A stretch of DNA of 64,000 bases from CAWGYQ01 sp963817395 (GCA_963817395.1 CAWFOC010000012.1:186001-250000), one strand, 5' to 3'; positions 9,562-18,266 are shown, counted from the first letter of the stretch. Notes: generated by a model from the letters alone, not told the origin. Numbers and translations: made by a program.

Positions 9562-10899
9562 TCAGCGGAGCGCGAGGCTTTCGAACCGCGTGTATTCCTT
9601 GAGGAACGCCAGCTTCACGAGGCCTGTCGGCCCGTTGCGCTGCTTGGCGACGTGCAGCTCGGCAATCCCGCGCTCTTCTTCGGCGGCATTCGGATACTGG
9701 TCGGCGCGGAAGAGCAGCACGACCACGTCGGCGTCCTGTTCGAGGGCGCCCGACTCGCGCAGGTCGGACAGCATCGGGCGATGATCCGCGCGCGCCTCGG
9801 GGGCCCGACTGAGCTGGGACAGCGCCACGACGGGTATCCCCAGCTCCTTGGCGAGGCCCTTCAGCCCGCGCGAGATGGCGCCCAGCTCCAGCGTGCGATT
9901 CTCGAAGCGTCCGGCGCTCTGCATCAGCTGAATGTAGTCCACCAGAATCAGATGCAGCCCGTGCTCGAGCATCAGGCGCCGGGCCTTCGCCCGCATCTCC
10001 AGCACGGCCACGCCCGGCGAGTCGTCGATGAAGATCCGCGCCTCCGCGAGCTGACCCATGGCCGTGGACAGCTTGGTCCAGTCGTTCTCTCCCAGGAACC
10101 CGGTGCGGAGCCGGTGGCTGTCGATGCCGGCCTCCGCGGTGAGCATGCGCAGGAAGAGCTGCTCCTTGGACATCTCGAGGCTGAACACGCCGACCGTCCT
10201 GTCGGTTCGCGTGCCCACGTGCTGCGCGATGTTGAGCGCCAGCGCCGTCTTGCCCATCGAGGGACGGGCCGCGACGATGATGAGCTCGCCCGGCTGCAGC
10301 CCCGACGTCATCTCGTCCAGATCGACGAAGCCGGTGGGCACGCCGGTCACGAGCTGCTTGCGCGCGACGGCCTGCTCGATGGCCTCGAATCCCTGGTGCG
10401 CCAGATCGCGCATGGAGACGAAGCCCGGCCTCACGCGGTCCTCGGCAATCGAGAAGATCGCCTGCTCGGCCTCGTCGAGAATCAGGGCGGCGTCCTGCTC
10501 CGCCTCGTACGCCGTCGCCAGGATCTTGTTGGCCGAGAAGATCAGATCGCGAAGCGCCGATTTTTCCTTGATGATGCGCGCGTAGCTGTCGACGTTGGTC
10601 GACCGCGGCACCCCGTCGACGAGCGAGGCGATGTAGGCCGGGCCGCCAACCTCTTCGAGCTCGCCGGACCGCGCGAGGTCTTCCTTGAGGGTGACCAGAT
10701 CGATGGCGCCGCCGCGCTCGGAGAGCGCCACCATCTTCTGGAAGATCCGGCGATGCGCGTCGCGGTAGAAATCGTGCGGCTTGAGGAACTCGGCCGCCTG
10801 GTTGAACGCCTCGTTGTGGATGAGAATGGCGCCCAGAACCGAGCGCTCGGCCTCGAGGTTGTGGGGCAGCGAGCGCTCGGTTCGAACGGAATCGGCCAT
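9562..10899 (-). CDS. dnaB: Replicative DNA helicase DnaB
   Basis: 445 residues. The N-terminal primase-interacting domain has LPHNLEAERSVLGAIL. The RecA-like hexameric motor carries Walker A ARPSMGKTALAL, SLEMSKEQL, Walker B LILVDYIQLM, the arginine-bearing QLSRAPEARADHRP and DLRESGALEQDADV. It unwinds the fork 5' to 3'. It lies directly after rplI, the common rpsF-rpsR-rplI-dnaB order, and is followed by alr after 9 bases. No intein interrupts the P-loop, a frequent insertion site in this family. Confidence 0.96.
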   Translation of the reverse strand: MADSVRTERSLPHNLEAERSVLGAILIHNEAFNQAAEFLKPHDFYRDAHRRIFQKMVALSERGGAIDLVTLKEDLARSGELEEVGGPAYIASLVDGVPRSTNVDSYARIIKEKSALRDLIFSANKILATAYEAEQDAALILDEAEQAIFSIAEDRVRPGFVSMRDLAHQGFEAIEQAVARKQLVTGVPTGFVDLDEMTSGLQPGELIIVAARPSMGKTALALNIAQHVGTRTDRTVGVFSLEMSKEQLFLRMLTAEAGIDSHRLRTGFLGENDWTKLSTAMGQLAEARIFIDDSPGVAVLEMRAKARRLMLEHGLHLILVDYIQLMQSAGRFENRTLELGAISRGLKGLAKELGIPVVALSQLSRAPEARADHRPMLSDLRESGALEQDADVVVLLFRADQYPNAAEEERGIAELHVAKQRNGPTGLVKLAFLKEYTRFESLALR

Positions 10900-10916
10900 G
10901 GCGGCGAACGTGTCTG

Positions 10917-11366
10917 TCAGTCTTCGAGCTTGACGACCTTGACCGCGATGTGTCCGGTGACGTCGCGATGCAGCTTGATCGGCACACTGTACTCGCCGAG
11001 CGCCTTCAGCGCCTCGACGAGCTGAATCTTGCGCCGATCGATCTCCACCTCGAGCTCGGCGAGCCGCGCCGCGATGTCAGCGGCGGTCACCGACCCGTAC
11101 AGGGTATCGCCCTCGCCCACCCGGCGGCCGACCACGACTTCGACCCCCGCCAGCCGGGCTGCGACGGCCTCCGCCGCGTGACGCTCGTCCGCCTCGCGCG
11201 CTTCGAGCAGCTTGCGCTCGCGCTCCACACGCTTCTTGTTGCCGTCGGTCGCCGGCAGCGCCAGCTTCCGCGGCAGGAGATAGTTGCGGGCATAGCCGTC
11301 GGCGACCGACACGATGTCGCCGCGGTGGCCCAGGTGCTCCACGTGTTCTCGCAGAATGATTTCCAT
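10917..11366 (-). CDS. rplI: 50S ribosomal protein L9
   Basis: 149 residues from ATG at 11366. The N-terminal globular domain has the family signature GHRGDIVSVADGYARNYLLPRKLA. It is followed by the long connecting helix rich in Lys, Arg and Glu, and a C-terminal domain with LYGSVTAADIA and HRDVTGHIAVKVV. It binds 23S rRNA near the L1 stalk. It starts 2 bases after the rpsR stop codon. A longer in-frame extension upstream overlaps rpsR and is not used. Confidence 0.95.
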   Translation of the reverse strand: MEIILREHVEHLGHRGDIVSVADGYARNYLLPRKLALPATDGNKKRVERERKLLEAREADERHAAEAVAARLAGVEVVVGRRVGEGDTLYGSVTAADIAARLAELEVEIDRRKIQLVEALKALGEYSVPIKLHRDVTGHIAVKVVKLED

Positions 11367-11368
11367 AT

Positions 11369-11677
11369 CTATTCCGTGACGTACGGCAGCATCGCGAGCT
11401 GGCGCGCCCGCTTGATGGCGGTCTGCAGCTTGCGCTGATGCATGGCACAGGTGCCCGAGATGCGACGCGGCAGAATCTTGCCACGCTCGGGCACGAACGA
11501 CGCCAGCAGTTTGGCGTCCTTGTAGTTGATGTCGTCGATCTTCTCCGAACAGAACTTGCAGATCTTCCGCCGACGGAACATCGAGCGTCGCGGCTGACCC
11601 TTCTCCGCGCCGCCGCCGCGCCCGCCCGATCCGCCGCGCCCGCCCGATCCGCCCCGGCCGCCTCGTCCTTCTCTCAT
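11369..11677 (-). CDS. rpsR: 30S ribosomal protein S18 with RGG-rich N-terminal extension
   Basis: 102 residues. The conserved S18 core starts near residue 32 with RRRKICKFCSEK and includes NYKDAKLLASFV, GKILPRRISGTCAMHQRKLQTAIKRARQLAMLPY. Ahead of it lies an extension of about 25 residues made of repeated RGG and SGG units. This is unusual for S18 and resembles RNA-binding RGG boxes. Its ATG overlaps the rpsF stop codon (ATGA at 11674-11677), as fits tight coupling of S6 and S18, which bind 16S rRNA together. The later methionine before FRRRK is a possible alternative start but would remove the coupling. Confidence 0.95.
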   Translation of the reverse strand: MREGRGGRGGSGGRGGSGGRGGGAEKGQPRRSMFRRRKICKFCSEKIDDINYKDAKLLASFVPERGKILPRRISGTCAMHQRKLQTAIKRARQLAMLPYVTE

Positions 11678-12132
11678 CGCTCCACCTCCGCCCCGAACCT
11701 GTCGTCATCGCCGCGATCGCCCGACCGATCGTCCCCACGGTCCTCGTCACGCACGTGACGCGCGGGAAGCCCGCGGGCGGTCCGCTTCTCCTGATCGAGC
11801 TGGCGCCTGGCTCTGGCGCGCTCGACCACCCGGTTCTCTTCGTCCACGCGGATGGCCAGGTGGCGAATGACCTGATCGTTCACCTTCAGCCGGCGATCGA
11901 TCTCCTTCACGAGCTCGCCCGTGCCGTTGATGACCTCCAGCACGTAGGTGCCATCCTTGTGATGGCCAATCTCGTAGGCGAGCCGCCGCCGTCCCCAGTT
12001 CTCGGTTTTCTCGATCTGGCCGCTGTAGCGGCCGACGATTTCTTCGATCTGCGTGTGCAGATCGCTCACCTGCTGCTCGGTGGCCTCAGGTGAGACGATA
12101 TAAACGAGCTCGTACTGTCGGGTGATGCTCAT
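11674..12132 (-). CDS. rpsF: 30S ribosomal protein S6 with charged C-terminal tail
   Basis: 152 residues. The S6 fold covers about residues 1-95 (YELVYIVSPEATEQQV, ENWGRRRLAYEIGHHKDGTYVL, RHLAIRVDEE). It is followed by about 55 residues dominated by Arg, Asp and Glu (for example RDEDRGDDRSGDRGDDD), much longer than the short acidic tail of many S6 proteins. A strong Shine-Dalgarno AAGGAG sits 5 bases before the ATG. It heads the rpsF-rpsR-rplI-dnaB run and partners with S18 on the 30S platform. Confidence 0.95.
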   Translation of the reverse strand: MSITRQYELVYIVSPEATEQQVSDLHTQIEEIVGRYSGQIEKTENWGRRRLAYEIGHHKDGTYVLEVINGTGELVKEIDRRLKVNDQVIRHLAIRVDEENRVVERARARRQLDQEKRTARGLPARHVRDEDRGDDRSGDRGDDDRFGAEVER

Positions 12133-12223
12133 AGGTCTCCTTCTGGACGCTTCGGGCTCTCAGCCCGCCTCCGGCGCGTGGTCGCGCCGTCACGGCCACC
12201 CATTGGTGGCAAGGAGCGTGCGG
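12133..12223 (-). promoter_or_regulatory. rpsF 5' leader, candidate S6:S18 autoregulatory site
   Basis: The 91 bases between pth and rpsF hold, on the minus strand, GC-rich inverted repeats including GGGCTGAGAGCCC, with CCG trinucleotides nearby, followed by the AAGGAG ribosome-binding site. Many bacteria regulate rpsF through an S6:S18-binding leader with a conserved CCG. The position fits, but I could not confirm the consensus fold. Confidence 0.3.
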
Positions 12224-12844
12224 TCAGTGTGACGTATCGCGAGGCTCTTTGTCGTTCGGCTCCGTGTCGTTGTCGGTTTCGTCGCTCCGGTTGAACACGT
12301 TCATCGTGCGATCGATCCCCTCGATCGCAAACATCTCTGCCGCGTCGGCTGCCCGCTGCACGCTCGCATCGACCACGGACCGCTCGTCGGCCTCGAAGCG
12401 GTCCAGCACGTGATCGGCCAGATCGCGGCTCGAATCCCCGCGACCGACGCCCACGCGCAACCGCGCGAACTCAATGGTGCCGATCTCGTCGATGAGCGAC
12501 CGCAGGCCGTTGTGCCCGCCCGCCGATCCGCGCGCCCGCGCCCTCAACCGCCCCAGCGGCAGGTTCACGTCGTCGGTCACCACCAGCAGGTCGGACAGCT
12601 CGATCCGGAAATACCGGAGGAGCTCGGCCACCGCCCGCCCGCTCAGGTTCATGAACGTGAGCGGCTTGGCGAGCAGGGCGCCGTCGCCGAGCGTCCGCGC
12701 CTTCGCGTAAATCGCGTCGGCCGGCGCAGACGCGAACTCGGCGCCGTGGCGTCGGACCAGCTCGTCGAGCACGTCGAACCCCACGTTGTGCCGCGTGCCG
12801 CGATAGCGTCGCCCCGGGTTGCCGAGCCCGACAATCAGCTTCAC
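12224..12844 (-). CDS. pth: Peptidyl-tRNA hydrolase
   Basis: 206 residues. It shows the family blocks IVGLGNPGRRYRGTRHNVGFDVLD (with the catalytic histidine in RHNVGF), KPLTFMNLSG, VVTDDVNLPLGRLR and GSAGGHNGLRS. It recycles peptidyl-tRNA that falls off the ribosome. The last 30 or so residues (EPNDKEPRDTSH and upstream) are a low-complexity acidic tail beyond the usual end of about 190. It lies 7 bases after rplY, the common rplY-pth pairing. Confidence 0.94.
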   Translation of the reverse strand: MKLIVGLGNPGRRYRGTRHNVGFDVLDELVRRHGAEFASAPADAIYAKARTLGDGALLAKPLTFMNLSGRAVAELLRYFRIELSDLLVVTDDVNLPLGRLRARARGSAGGHNGLRSLIDEIGTIEFARLRVGVGRGDSSRDLADHVLDRFEADERSVVDASVQRAADAAEMFAIEGIDRTMNVFNRSDETDNDTEPNDKEPRDTSH

Positions 12845-12851
12845 CGCGCGG

Positions 12852-13529
12852 CTACTTGTCCTTGTCCTCGTCCTCGGGCTTCTCGGCCTTGCCCTTCTTG
12901 ATCACTTCCGGCTCGGCCGGCGCGGCCGGCGCGGCAGCCACATCGGTCGGCGGAGCCTCCTCGGCCTTCGGCGTCACGACGTGCACGAGCATGAGCTCGA
13001 GGTCGCTCACCGGCTTCCACTTGGCGCCCTCCGCCACATCGCGCAAACGAATGGCCTGGCCGAGCATCAGCTCCGAGACGTCCACCTCGATGTTCTCGGG
13101 AATCTCGGTCGGCAGCGTCTCGACTTCGATCTCGCGGTGGACGAAATCGAGCAGGCCGCCCTGCTGCTTCACGCCCCGCGCTTCGCCGCGCAGGACGATG
13201 GGCACGGTCACCGTGATCAGCCGGTCGAGCGCCACCCGGTAGAAATCGGCGTGCAACAGGTGGTGGGTCACCGGATCGAGCTGATATTCCTTGATGAGGA
13301 CCTGCGATTCGCCCAGGCCCTCGATGCGCAGGGCAATCAAGGTGTTCGCCCCGGATTCTGAGTGGAGAATGCGCAGCAGCGACTTGGGATCGACCGCGAT
13401 GGCGTGCGTGCCCGATTCCGACCCGCTGTCGCCGTAGACGACGGCCGGCAGCCGGCCGGCGGCGCGGAGCCGGTAGGCTTCGTTCTTCCCGCGCGTGTCG
13501 CGGGGGGTTGCTTCGAGTGTGACTGCCAT
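12852..13529 (-). CDS. rplY: 50S ribosomal protein L25/general stress protein Ctc
   Basis: 225 residues, the long Ctc-type form. The N-terminal 5S rRNA-binding domain (about 1-95) has RGKNEAYRLRAAGRLPAVVYG and HADFYRV. A second beta-rich TL5-like domain (about 96-185) contains GLLDFVHREIEVETLPTEIPENIEVDVS. A Glu/Ala/Lys-rich tail ends in KAEKPEDEDKDK. It follows prs after 19 bases and precedes pth, a conserved prs-rplY-pth trio. Confidence 0.94.
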   Translation of the reverse strand: MAVTLEATPRDTRGKNEAYRLRAAGRLPAVVYGDSGSESGTHAIAVDPKSLLRILHSESGANTLIALRIEGLGESQVLIKEYQLDPVTHHLLHADFYRVALDRLITVTVPIVLRGEARGVKQQGGLLDFVHREIEVETLPTEIPENIEVDVSELMLGQAIRLRDVAEGAKWKPVSDLELMLVHVVTPKAEEAPPTDVAAAPAAPAEPEVIKKGKAEKPEDEDKDK

Positions 13530-13548
13530 AGAAATCCTTCGTTCTCTT

Positions 13549-14499
13549 TCAGACGAACAGCGACGATACCGACGTTTCCTCGTGGATGCTCTTGATGGCC
13601 TGTGCCAGCAGGCGCGCCACCGACAGCACGACCACCTTCTTGCTCGCCGCGCGCTCGCCGTTCAGCGGAATCGTGTTGGTCACGACGAGCTTTTCCACGG
13701 GCGAGCGTTCGATGCGCTCAATCGCCGGGCCCGACAGCACGCCGTGCACGGCGCACGCGATGACGCGCTCGGCGCCGTTCTCCACGAGCGCATGAGCGGC
13801 TTTGACGATGGTGCCGGCGGTGTCGATGATGTCGTCCTGAATGATGCACGTCCGGCCGCTCACGTCGCCGATGACGTTCATCACTTCGGCCGTGCCGTCA
13901 TCGGTTCGGCGCTTGTCGATGACCGCCAGCTCGGCATCGAGGCGCTTGGCATACGCCCGCGCGCGCTCGGCGCCGCCGGCGTCGGGCGACACGAGCGTGA
14001 GGGCCGGGTAGTCGAGCCGCGACAGATGATCGATGATCACCGGCGCCGCGAACAGATGATCCACCGGAATGTCAAAGAACCCCTGAATCTGCGCCTTGTG
14101 CAGATCCATCGTCAGCACGCGGTGCGTGCCCGCGGCGCTCAGCACGTTGGCGACGAGCTTGGCCGAGATCGGCACGCGCGGCTTGTCCTTGCGATCCTGC
14201 CGGGCGTAGCCGTAATACGGCACCACCGCCGTGATGCGCGCCGCCGACGATCGACGAAACGCGTCGATCATGATGAGCAGCTCGACCAGGTGCTGATCGA
14301 CCGGGGCGCAGGTCGGCTGCACGATGAACACGTCGGTGCCGCGGATGTTCTCGTCGATCTGAAACGACACCTCGGTGTCGGGGAACCGCCGCAGCCGCGC
14401 CTCGCCCATCGGGATGCCGAGACAATCGGCAATCTCCCGCGCGAGCGTCGGGTGCGCGCTGCCCGAGAACACCTTCAACTCGCCGAATCCAACAGCCAT
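13549..14499 (-). CDS. prs: Ribose-phosphate pyrophosphokinase (PRPP synthetase)
   Basis: 316 residues, the typical class I length. Diagnostic blocks are GEARLRRFPDTEVSFQID, IVQPTCAPVDQHLVELLIMIDAFRR, YYGYARQDRKD, the metal-binding DLHKAQIQGFF and the PRPP loop DDIIDTAGTIV. It makes PRPP from ribose 5-phosphate and ATP for nucleotide, His and Trp synthesis. It lies 34 bases downstream of tRNA-Gln, so both may share a transcript from which the tRNA is processed. Confidence 0.96.
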   Translation of the reverse strand: MAVGFGELKVFSGSAHPTLAREIADCLGIPMGEARLRRFPDTEVSFQIDENIRGTDVFIVQPTCAPVDQHLVELLIMIDAFRRSSAARITAVVPYYGYARQDRKDKPRVPISAKLVANVLSAAGTHRVLTMDLHKAQIQGFFDIPVDHLFAAPVIIDHLSRLDYPALTLVSPDAGGAERARAYAKRLDAELAVIDKRRTDDGTAEVMNVIGDVSGRTCIIQDDIIDTAGTIVKAAHALVENGAERVIACAVHGVLSGPAIERIERSPVEKLVVTNTIPLNGERAASKKVVVLSVARLLAQAIKSIHEETSVSSLFV

Positions 14500-14533
14500 G
14501 CTGACCCGCTACCGCGCCCCTCGGTCGGGAAAC

Positions 14534-14608
14534 TGGCTGGGGCGGAAGGATTCGAACCTTCGAATACGGGATCCAAAGTCCCGCGCCTTACCGCTTGGCC
14601 ACGCCCCA
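14534..14608 (-). tRNA. tRNA-Gln (anticodon TTG)
   Basis: The minus-strand gene begins TGGGGCGTGGCCAAGCGG at 14608. The anticodon arm CGGGACTTTGGATCCCG presents TTG for glutamine. The T-arm GGTTCGAATCC follows, the acceptor stem closes with CGCCCCA, the discriminator is G and the CCA is encoded (14534-14536). Its encoded 3' end lies 34 bases upstream of the prs start codon. Confidence 0.95.
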
Positions 14609-14756
14609 TCGAGCACGCCGCCCATCCGCGTCGCCGACGCCCGCCTGGCCCGAGAACAAGGCGACTCGCGTCGTCCGCGTCGGCCCCGGCCCTTGTCGCC
14701 GTCCGGGGAAGCTGACTTCAAGGAAGGGTTCGGCCGAGCCGGTGCAATCCGCGAGT

Positions 14757-15704
14757 TTAACCGATGAGAACCGATGGCGGCAAGCGTCGGAGCCTCTGCA
14801 CCGCGGCGCGCTTCAGGTAACGGCGTCGCTCGAGGACGCGGGTCACGATGGGAGTCCAGCGCGAGCGTCGGAGCAATCTGAACGCCGAGGCGGCAGCGCG
14901 CTCGGTCGGAAACAGGCCGAACACCGACGAGCCGCTGCCGGACATCGCCGCCAGGCTGGCCCCGGCTCCCTCTAGCGCGCGGCGCATCCGGGCAACGTCG
15001 GGATGTCGCGCCGCCACCGGCAGCTCCAGATCGTTCCAGACGTCCCTGGGCGTGAGGTAGGCCGAAGCGTTCGCCCCGCTTGCCGTTGGACGCGGCACCC
15101 GTCGAGCGCGCGAAGATGTCCCGGCGCGATCCGCATCGAGCCATTGATAGGCATCGGCGGTCTGCACGCTGAACGCGGGCACCAGAAGGACGACCCATGT
15201 GGGTGCCATGTCGGCCAGCGGATACAACTCGTCTCCGCGTCCCAGGCCGAGCGCGGCCCCTCCGGTGAGAAAGAACGGCACGTCGGCTCCGAGCTCGGAG
15301 GCGACGTCCGCCAGCTCATTTGACGGCACTCGCGCCCGCCAGGCAATCGCGAGCGCTCGCAGGGCCGCCGCGGCGTCACTGCTGCCGCCGCCAAGGCCCC
15401 CGCCGACCGGAATCCGCTTTTCGAGAACGACCTCGATGCCTCGAGGAGCGCCACCGCGTCCCAAACGTTTCCACAGCAGCTGCCCCGCGCGCATCACGAG
15501 ATTGGTCTCGTCGAGCGGCAGCCCGGCGGCTGTGCATCTGAGCGTCATCGCTCCTCTGCGCCGCAGGAACGTCAGCGTGTCGTGCAGCTCGAGCGTTTGA
15601 AAGACAGTCCGCAGCTCGTGAAAGCCGTCCGCTCTCGTGCCCATCACCCGGAGCCCGACGTTGATCTTCGCGTACGCGCGCGCCCTCAACGCGTGACGGC
15701 TCAC
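14757..15704 (-). CDS. ispE: 4-diphosphocytidyl-2-C-methyl-D-erythritol kinase
   Basis: 315 residues from a GTG at 15704 that overlaps the stop of the lipoprotein gene (GTGA). This GTG was chosen because it places ARAYAKINVGLRV at the N-terminus, as in the family. The GHMP kinase ATP loop is IPVGGGLGGGSSDAAAAL and the third motif is AAMSGSGSSVFGLF. It phosphorylates CDP-methylerythritol, the step between the two activities of IspDF at 3173-4357. The last 40 residues are unusually Arg-rich. A longer in-frame extension of about 105 residues lies within the lipoprotein gene and is spurious. Confidence 0.93.
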   Translation of the reverse strand: MSRHALRARAYAKINVGLRVMGTRADGFHELRTVFQTLELHDTLTFLRRRGAMTLRCTAAGLPLDETNLVMRAGQLLWKRLGRGGAPRGIEVVLEKRIPVGGGLGGGSSDAAAALRALAIAWRARVPSNELADVASELGADVPFFLTGGAALGLGRGDELYPLADMAPTWVVLLVPAFSVQTADAYQWLDADRAGTSSRARRVPRPTASGANASAYLTPRDVWNDLELPVAARHPDVARMRRALEGAGASLAAMSGSGSSVFGLFPTERAAASAFRLLRRSRWTPIVTRVLERRRYLKRAAVQRLRRLPPSVLIG

Positions 15705-16498
15705 GGTTGTTCCGTGCTTCTGAGCGGACCGCTCTCGCGGAGGGCATTCAAATCGATGGGCGTGGCATCGGGCGGCACGGTTAACTCGAACGCCTCGGGA
15801 CCGAGAGCGACGTTGGCCTCGAGGTCCACGACGCGTACGCTCAGATCCACGCGTGCCGGCTCGCCGATGGATTGCAGTCGAATGGTGGAGGGAAATCCCG
15901 CCGAACGCTCGACGTACTCGATCCGCCAGCGCTCGGAAGTGGCCGCGAGGATCGTCCACCGGCCTGTCTCCTGGCGGGCGAAGAGACGTGCGCCGCCTTC
16001 CAGATCGATAGCGGCCCACTCACCGTAGCTCCGCCCTCCGGTGGGTCGGGCGCCCGCAATTGCACAACCAGACAGAATCGCCAGCACGTCACCGGGCGCG
16101 AGCGCGGCGCCGGTCAAGGCGTCGAGCACGTCTGAGGGCGCGGCGTCGCTGAGGACACGGTTGTCGCGCGGAAGAAGAAGCGTGGCGCGGCCCCCTCGTG
16201 CCGCCAGGATGAATGCCGGGGCGCCGAACGGGGCCAATCCCTCGAGCCGCAGCAGGTCGGGGCGAGCGACACCGAACAGGGCCCGGCCCCGCACGCGCCC
16301 GCCTGCCACGCGACCTGAAATCTGAAGCTCACCCGTGAGCGCATCCGCAGTCGCGCACCCGGCGATCGCCTCGTCGTGGATTGCCTGGAAGTTGTCGAGC
16401 GGCGTGCCGGCGCCGGTCGGAAGCGTGAGACGCGGGGGCGCGCAGGCGGCGGCACATGCGAGGGCAGCCACCGCGACGACCAGACGCGCGTCCCTCAC
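15701..16498 (-). CDS. LolB-like outer-membrane lipoprotein
   Basis: 265 residues with a lipoprotein-type signal: MRDARLVVAVAALACAAACA has a short charged start, a hydrophobic core and a cysteine at about residue 14 or 19 for lipidation. The rest alternates short strands and small residues, with GELQISGRVAGGRVRGRALFG and LLRLEGLAPFGAPAFILAARGG. This fits the LolB/LppX-like half-barrel that carries lipoproteins or other lipids. It lies between ispE and a TPR gene; LolB next to IspE is a recurring arrangement in bacteria. Distant likeness only, so the name is tentative. Confidence 0.6.
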   Translation of the reverse strand: MRDARLVVAVAALACAAACAPPRLTLPTGAGTPLDNFQAIHDEAIAGCATADALTGELQISGRVAGGRVRGRALFGVARPDLLRLEGLAPFGAPAFILAARGGRATLLLPRDNRVLSDAAPSDVLDALTGAALAPGDVLAILSGCAIAGARPTGGRSYGEWAAIDLEGGARLFARQETGRWTILAATSERWRIEYVERSAGFPSTIRLQSIGEPARVDLSVRVVDLEANVALGPEAFELTVPPDATPIDLNALRESGPLRSTEQP

Positions 16499-16501
16499 GC
16501 G

Positions 16502-18184
16502 CTACTTGGCCTTCTCGCGCGCGCTGCGAATCTTCTGCTCGATCGTGGATCGCTCGATCGACTCGCCGTCTCCGGCGAGCGAGCGTTCCCACGCGACGAT
16601 GGCCTCGGCGTAGCGTCCGAGCCGGAACAGCAGATCTCCCCAGTGATCCTGCACCACCGAGTTGCGCTGCAGCTCCTCGCTCGCGCGCCTGAGCGGCGGC
16701 TCGGCGCGATCGAGCGCGTCGAGCTTGAAGTAGGCCCAGCCAAGGCTGTCGAGATACGACGGGTTGTCGGGCTCGACAGCCAGGGCGCGCTCGATGTACT
16801 GCACCGATTCTTCGAGGCGTTCGCCCTGCTCGGCGAGCATGTAGCCCAGGTAGTTGAGCGTCGGAGCATGCGCGGGGTCGCGCGCCAGGGCCGTGCGGAA
16901 TGCCGTCTCGGCTTCGTCGTACCGCTTCTGGCGCTCGTAGGTTGCGCCAATCTGAAAAGCGATTGACGCGTCCGGCGAGAGCTTGTCGGCTTCTTCCAGG
17001 GCGCCAACGGCCTTGGTCGAGTCGCCGGCCTGCTCGTAGGCGAACCCCAGGTGGAGCAATAGTCGTGCGCCGTCCTGCTGCGCGGAAGAACCGGCCGTGC
17101 CTCGCGCCCGTGTGGCGAGCGGCTCGAGCACTTCGATCACGCGGCGGTACTCGTTGCGATCTTCGAAGATCTGGGCGAGCAGGTACGGGCCGCGCAGGCT
17201 TCCCGGATCCGCATCCATCAGCTTCCGCGCCGTCGCCTCGGCCGCCGGCAGGTCCCGCAGTCGACGCTGCGCAATCGCCAAAAGATAGAGTGCGCGCGAT
17301 TCGCCTGGCCGCTCGCGCACGAGGGTTTCGAGCACCCCGCGCGCCGTCAGAGCCGGCGCATCGCCCGATTGATTGAGCAGGGCCGTGGCCCAGCGCAACT
17401 TCACGTCGACGCTCCGCGGACTCGCAGACGCAGCCTTTTCGTATGCGGCCGCCGCCTCGGGCCAGCGCTCGGTGCGCTCGTACAACTCGCCCAGCACGCG
17501 ATAGAACTGCGGCTGTTCGGGCGCCAGCTGCTCGAGCAGCTGCACGGCCTCGCGTTCGCGACCCATGGCCGAATACGCCTGCACCAGCAGCCCGATGGTC
17601 TCCGTGTACTGCGGCTCGCGCTCGAGCAGCTCACTCAGCAGCGGAATGGCCTTGGTCGGTTCGCCGGCACGCAGGTACAGCCGTGCGAGCATCAGCTCCG
17701 CGCCGGGGTCGTCGTCCAGTGACGCCCGCTCGAGATGTGAAATGGCCCGCGAGAGCGAATCGCCCGCACGTCCGCGATCGTCGGCCTGGGCCATCGACGC
17801 GTACACCGTGCCCAGCACGCGATGCGCATCGGCGTTGTCTGCATCGACGGCGAGCGCCGCCTGACCCGCGGCCACGGCATCCTCGGCTCGATTCATCCGC
17901 AGATAGAGCGACGCGAGCATCACCGGGATGTCGGCCGACGCCGGATCGAGTCTGGCGGCACGCTGGTAGGCGGCGACGGCGCCGTCCAGGTCGCCTTCGC
18001 TCTCGTTGTGCAGCCCGAGCAGGAACTCGTAATAGGATGAAGCCCGCGCCGCAGCGTCAGCTTCTGCCGTTGCGGACGGACTCGCCGTCTGGGCGGCGCC
18101 ATCCGGGACGGCCGCGGCGACGGAGAGCCGTCCCTCGGTGGGCTCCGATCCACCCATCGCCAAGGCCAGCAGGAGAGCAATCAT
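16502..18184 (-). CDS. Exported tetratricopeptide-repeat protein
   Basis: 560 residues. A short hydrophobic start (MIALLLALAMGG) may be a signal peptide or anchor. From about residue 50 to 545 it is built of roughly a dozen 34-residue TPR units with the typical pattern of small and aromatic residues, for example GDLDGAVAAYQRAARLDPAS, KRYDEAETAFRTALARDPAHAPTLNYLGYMLAE and LGRYAEAIVAWERSL. It probably serves as a scaffold in envelope assembly; the partner is unknown. The LolB-like gene starts 3 bases after its stop codon, so the two are an operon with ispE. Confidence 0.8.
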   Translation of the reverse strand: MIALLLALAMGGSEPTEGRLSVAAAVPDGAAQTASPSATAEADAAARASSYYEFLLGLHNESEGDLDGAVAAYQRAARLDPASADIPVMLASLYLRMNRAEDAVAAGQAALAVDADNADAHRVLGTVYASMAQADDRGRAGDSLSRAISHLERASLDDDPGAELMLARLYLRAGEPTKAIPLLSELLEREPQYTETIGLLVQAYSAMGREREAVQLLEQLAPEQPQFYRVLGELYERTERWPEAAAAYEKAASASPRSVDVKLRWATALLNQSGDAPALTARGVLETLVRERPGESRALYLLAIAQRRLRDLPAAEATARKLMDADPGSLRGPYLLAQIFEDRNEYRRVIEVLEPLATRARGTAGSSAQQDGARLLLHLGFAYEQAGDSTKAVGALEEADKLSPDASIAFQIGATYERQKRYDEAETAFRTALARDPAHAPTLNYLGYMLAEQGERLEESVQYIERALAVEPDNPSYLDSLGWAYFKLDALDRAEPPLRRASEELQRNSVVQDHWGDLLFRLGRYAEAIVAWERSLAGDGESIERSTIEQKIRSAREKAK

Positions 18185-18266
18185 CGTCGAATCATTGTTC
18201 CATAGAAGCCCCGGCGCGTCATAGCCGGGCGGTGTCCGACGACTCCAATATCGGCCGTTTCGGCAG

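Noticed and set aside
15705..16019. N-terminal extension of ispE by about 105 residues
   Set aside because: It overlaps the lipoprotein gene in another frame, while the GTG at 15704 gives the conserved ispE beginning.
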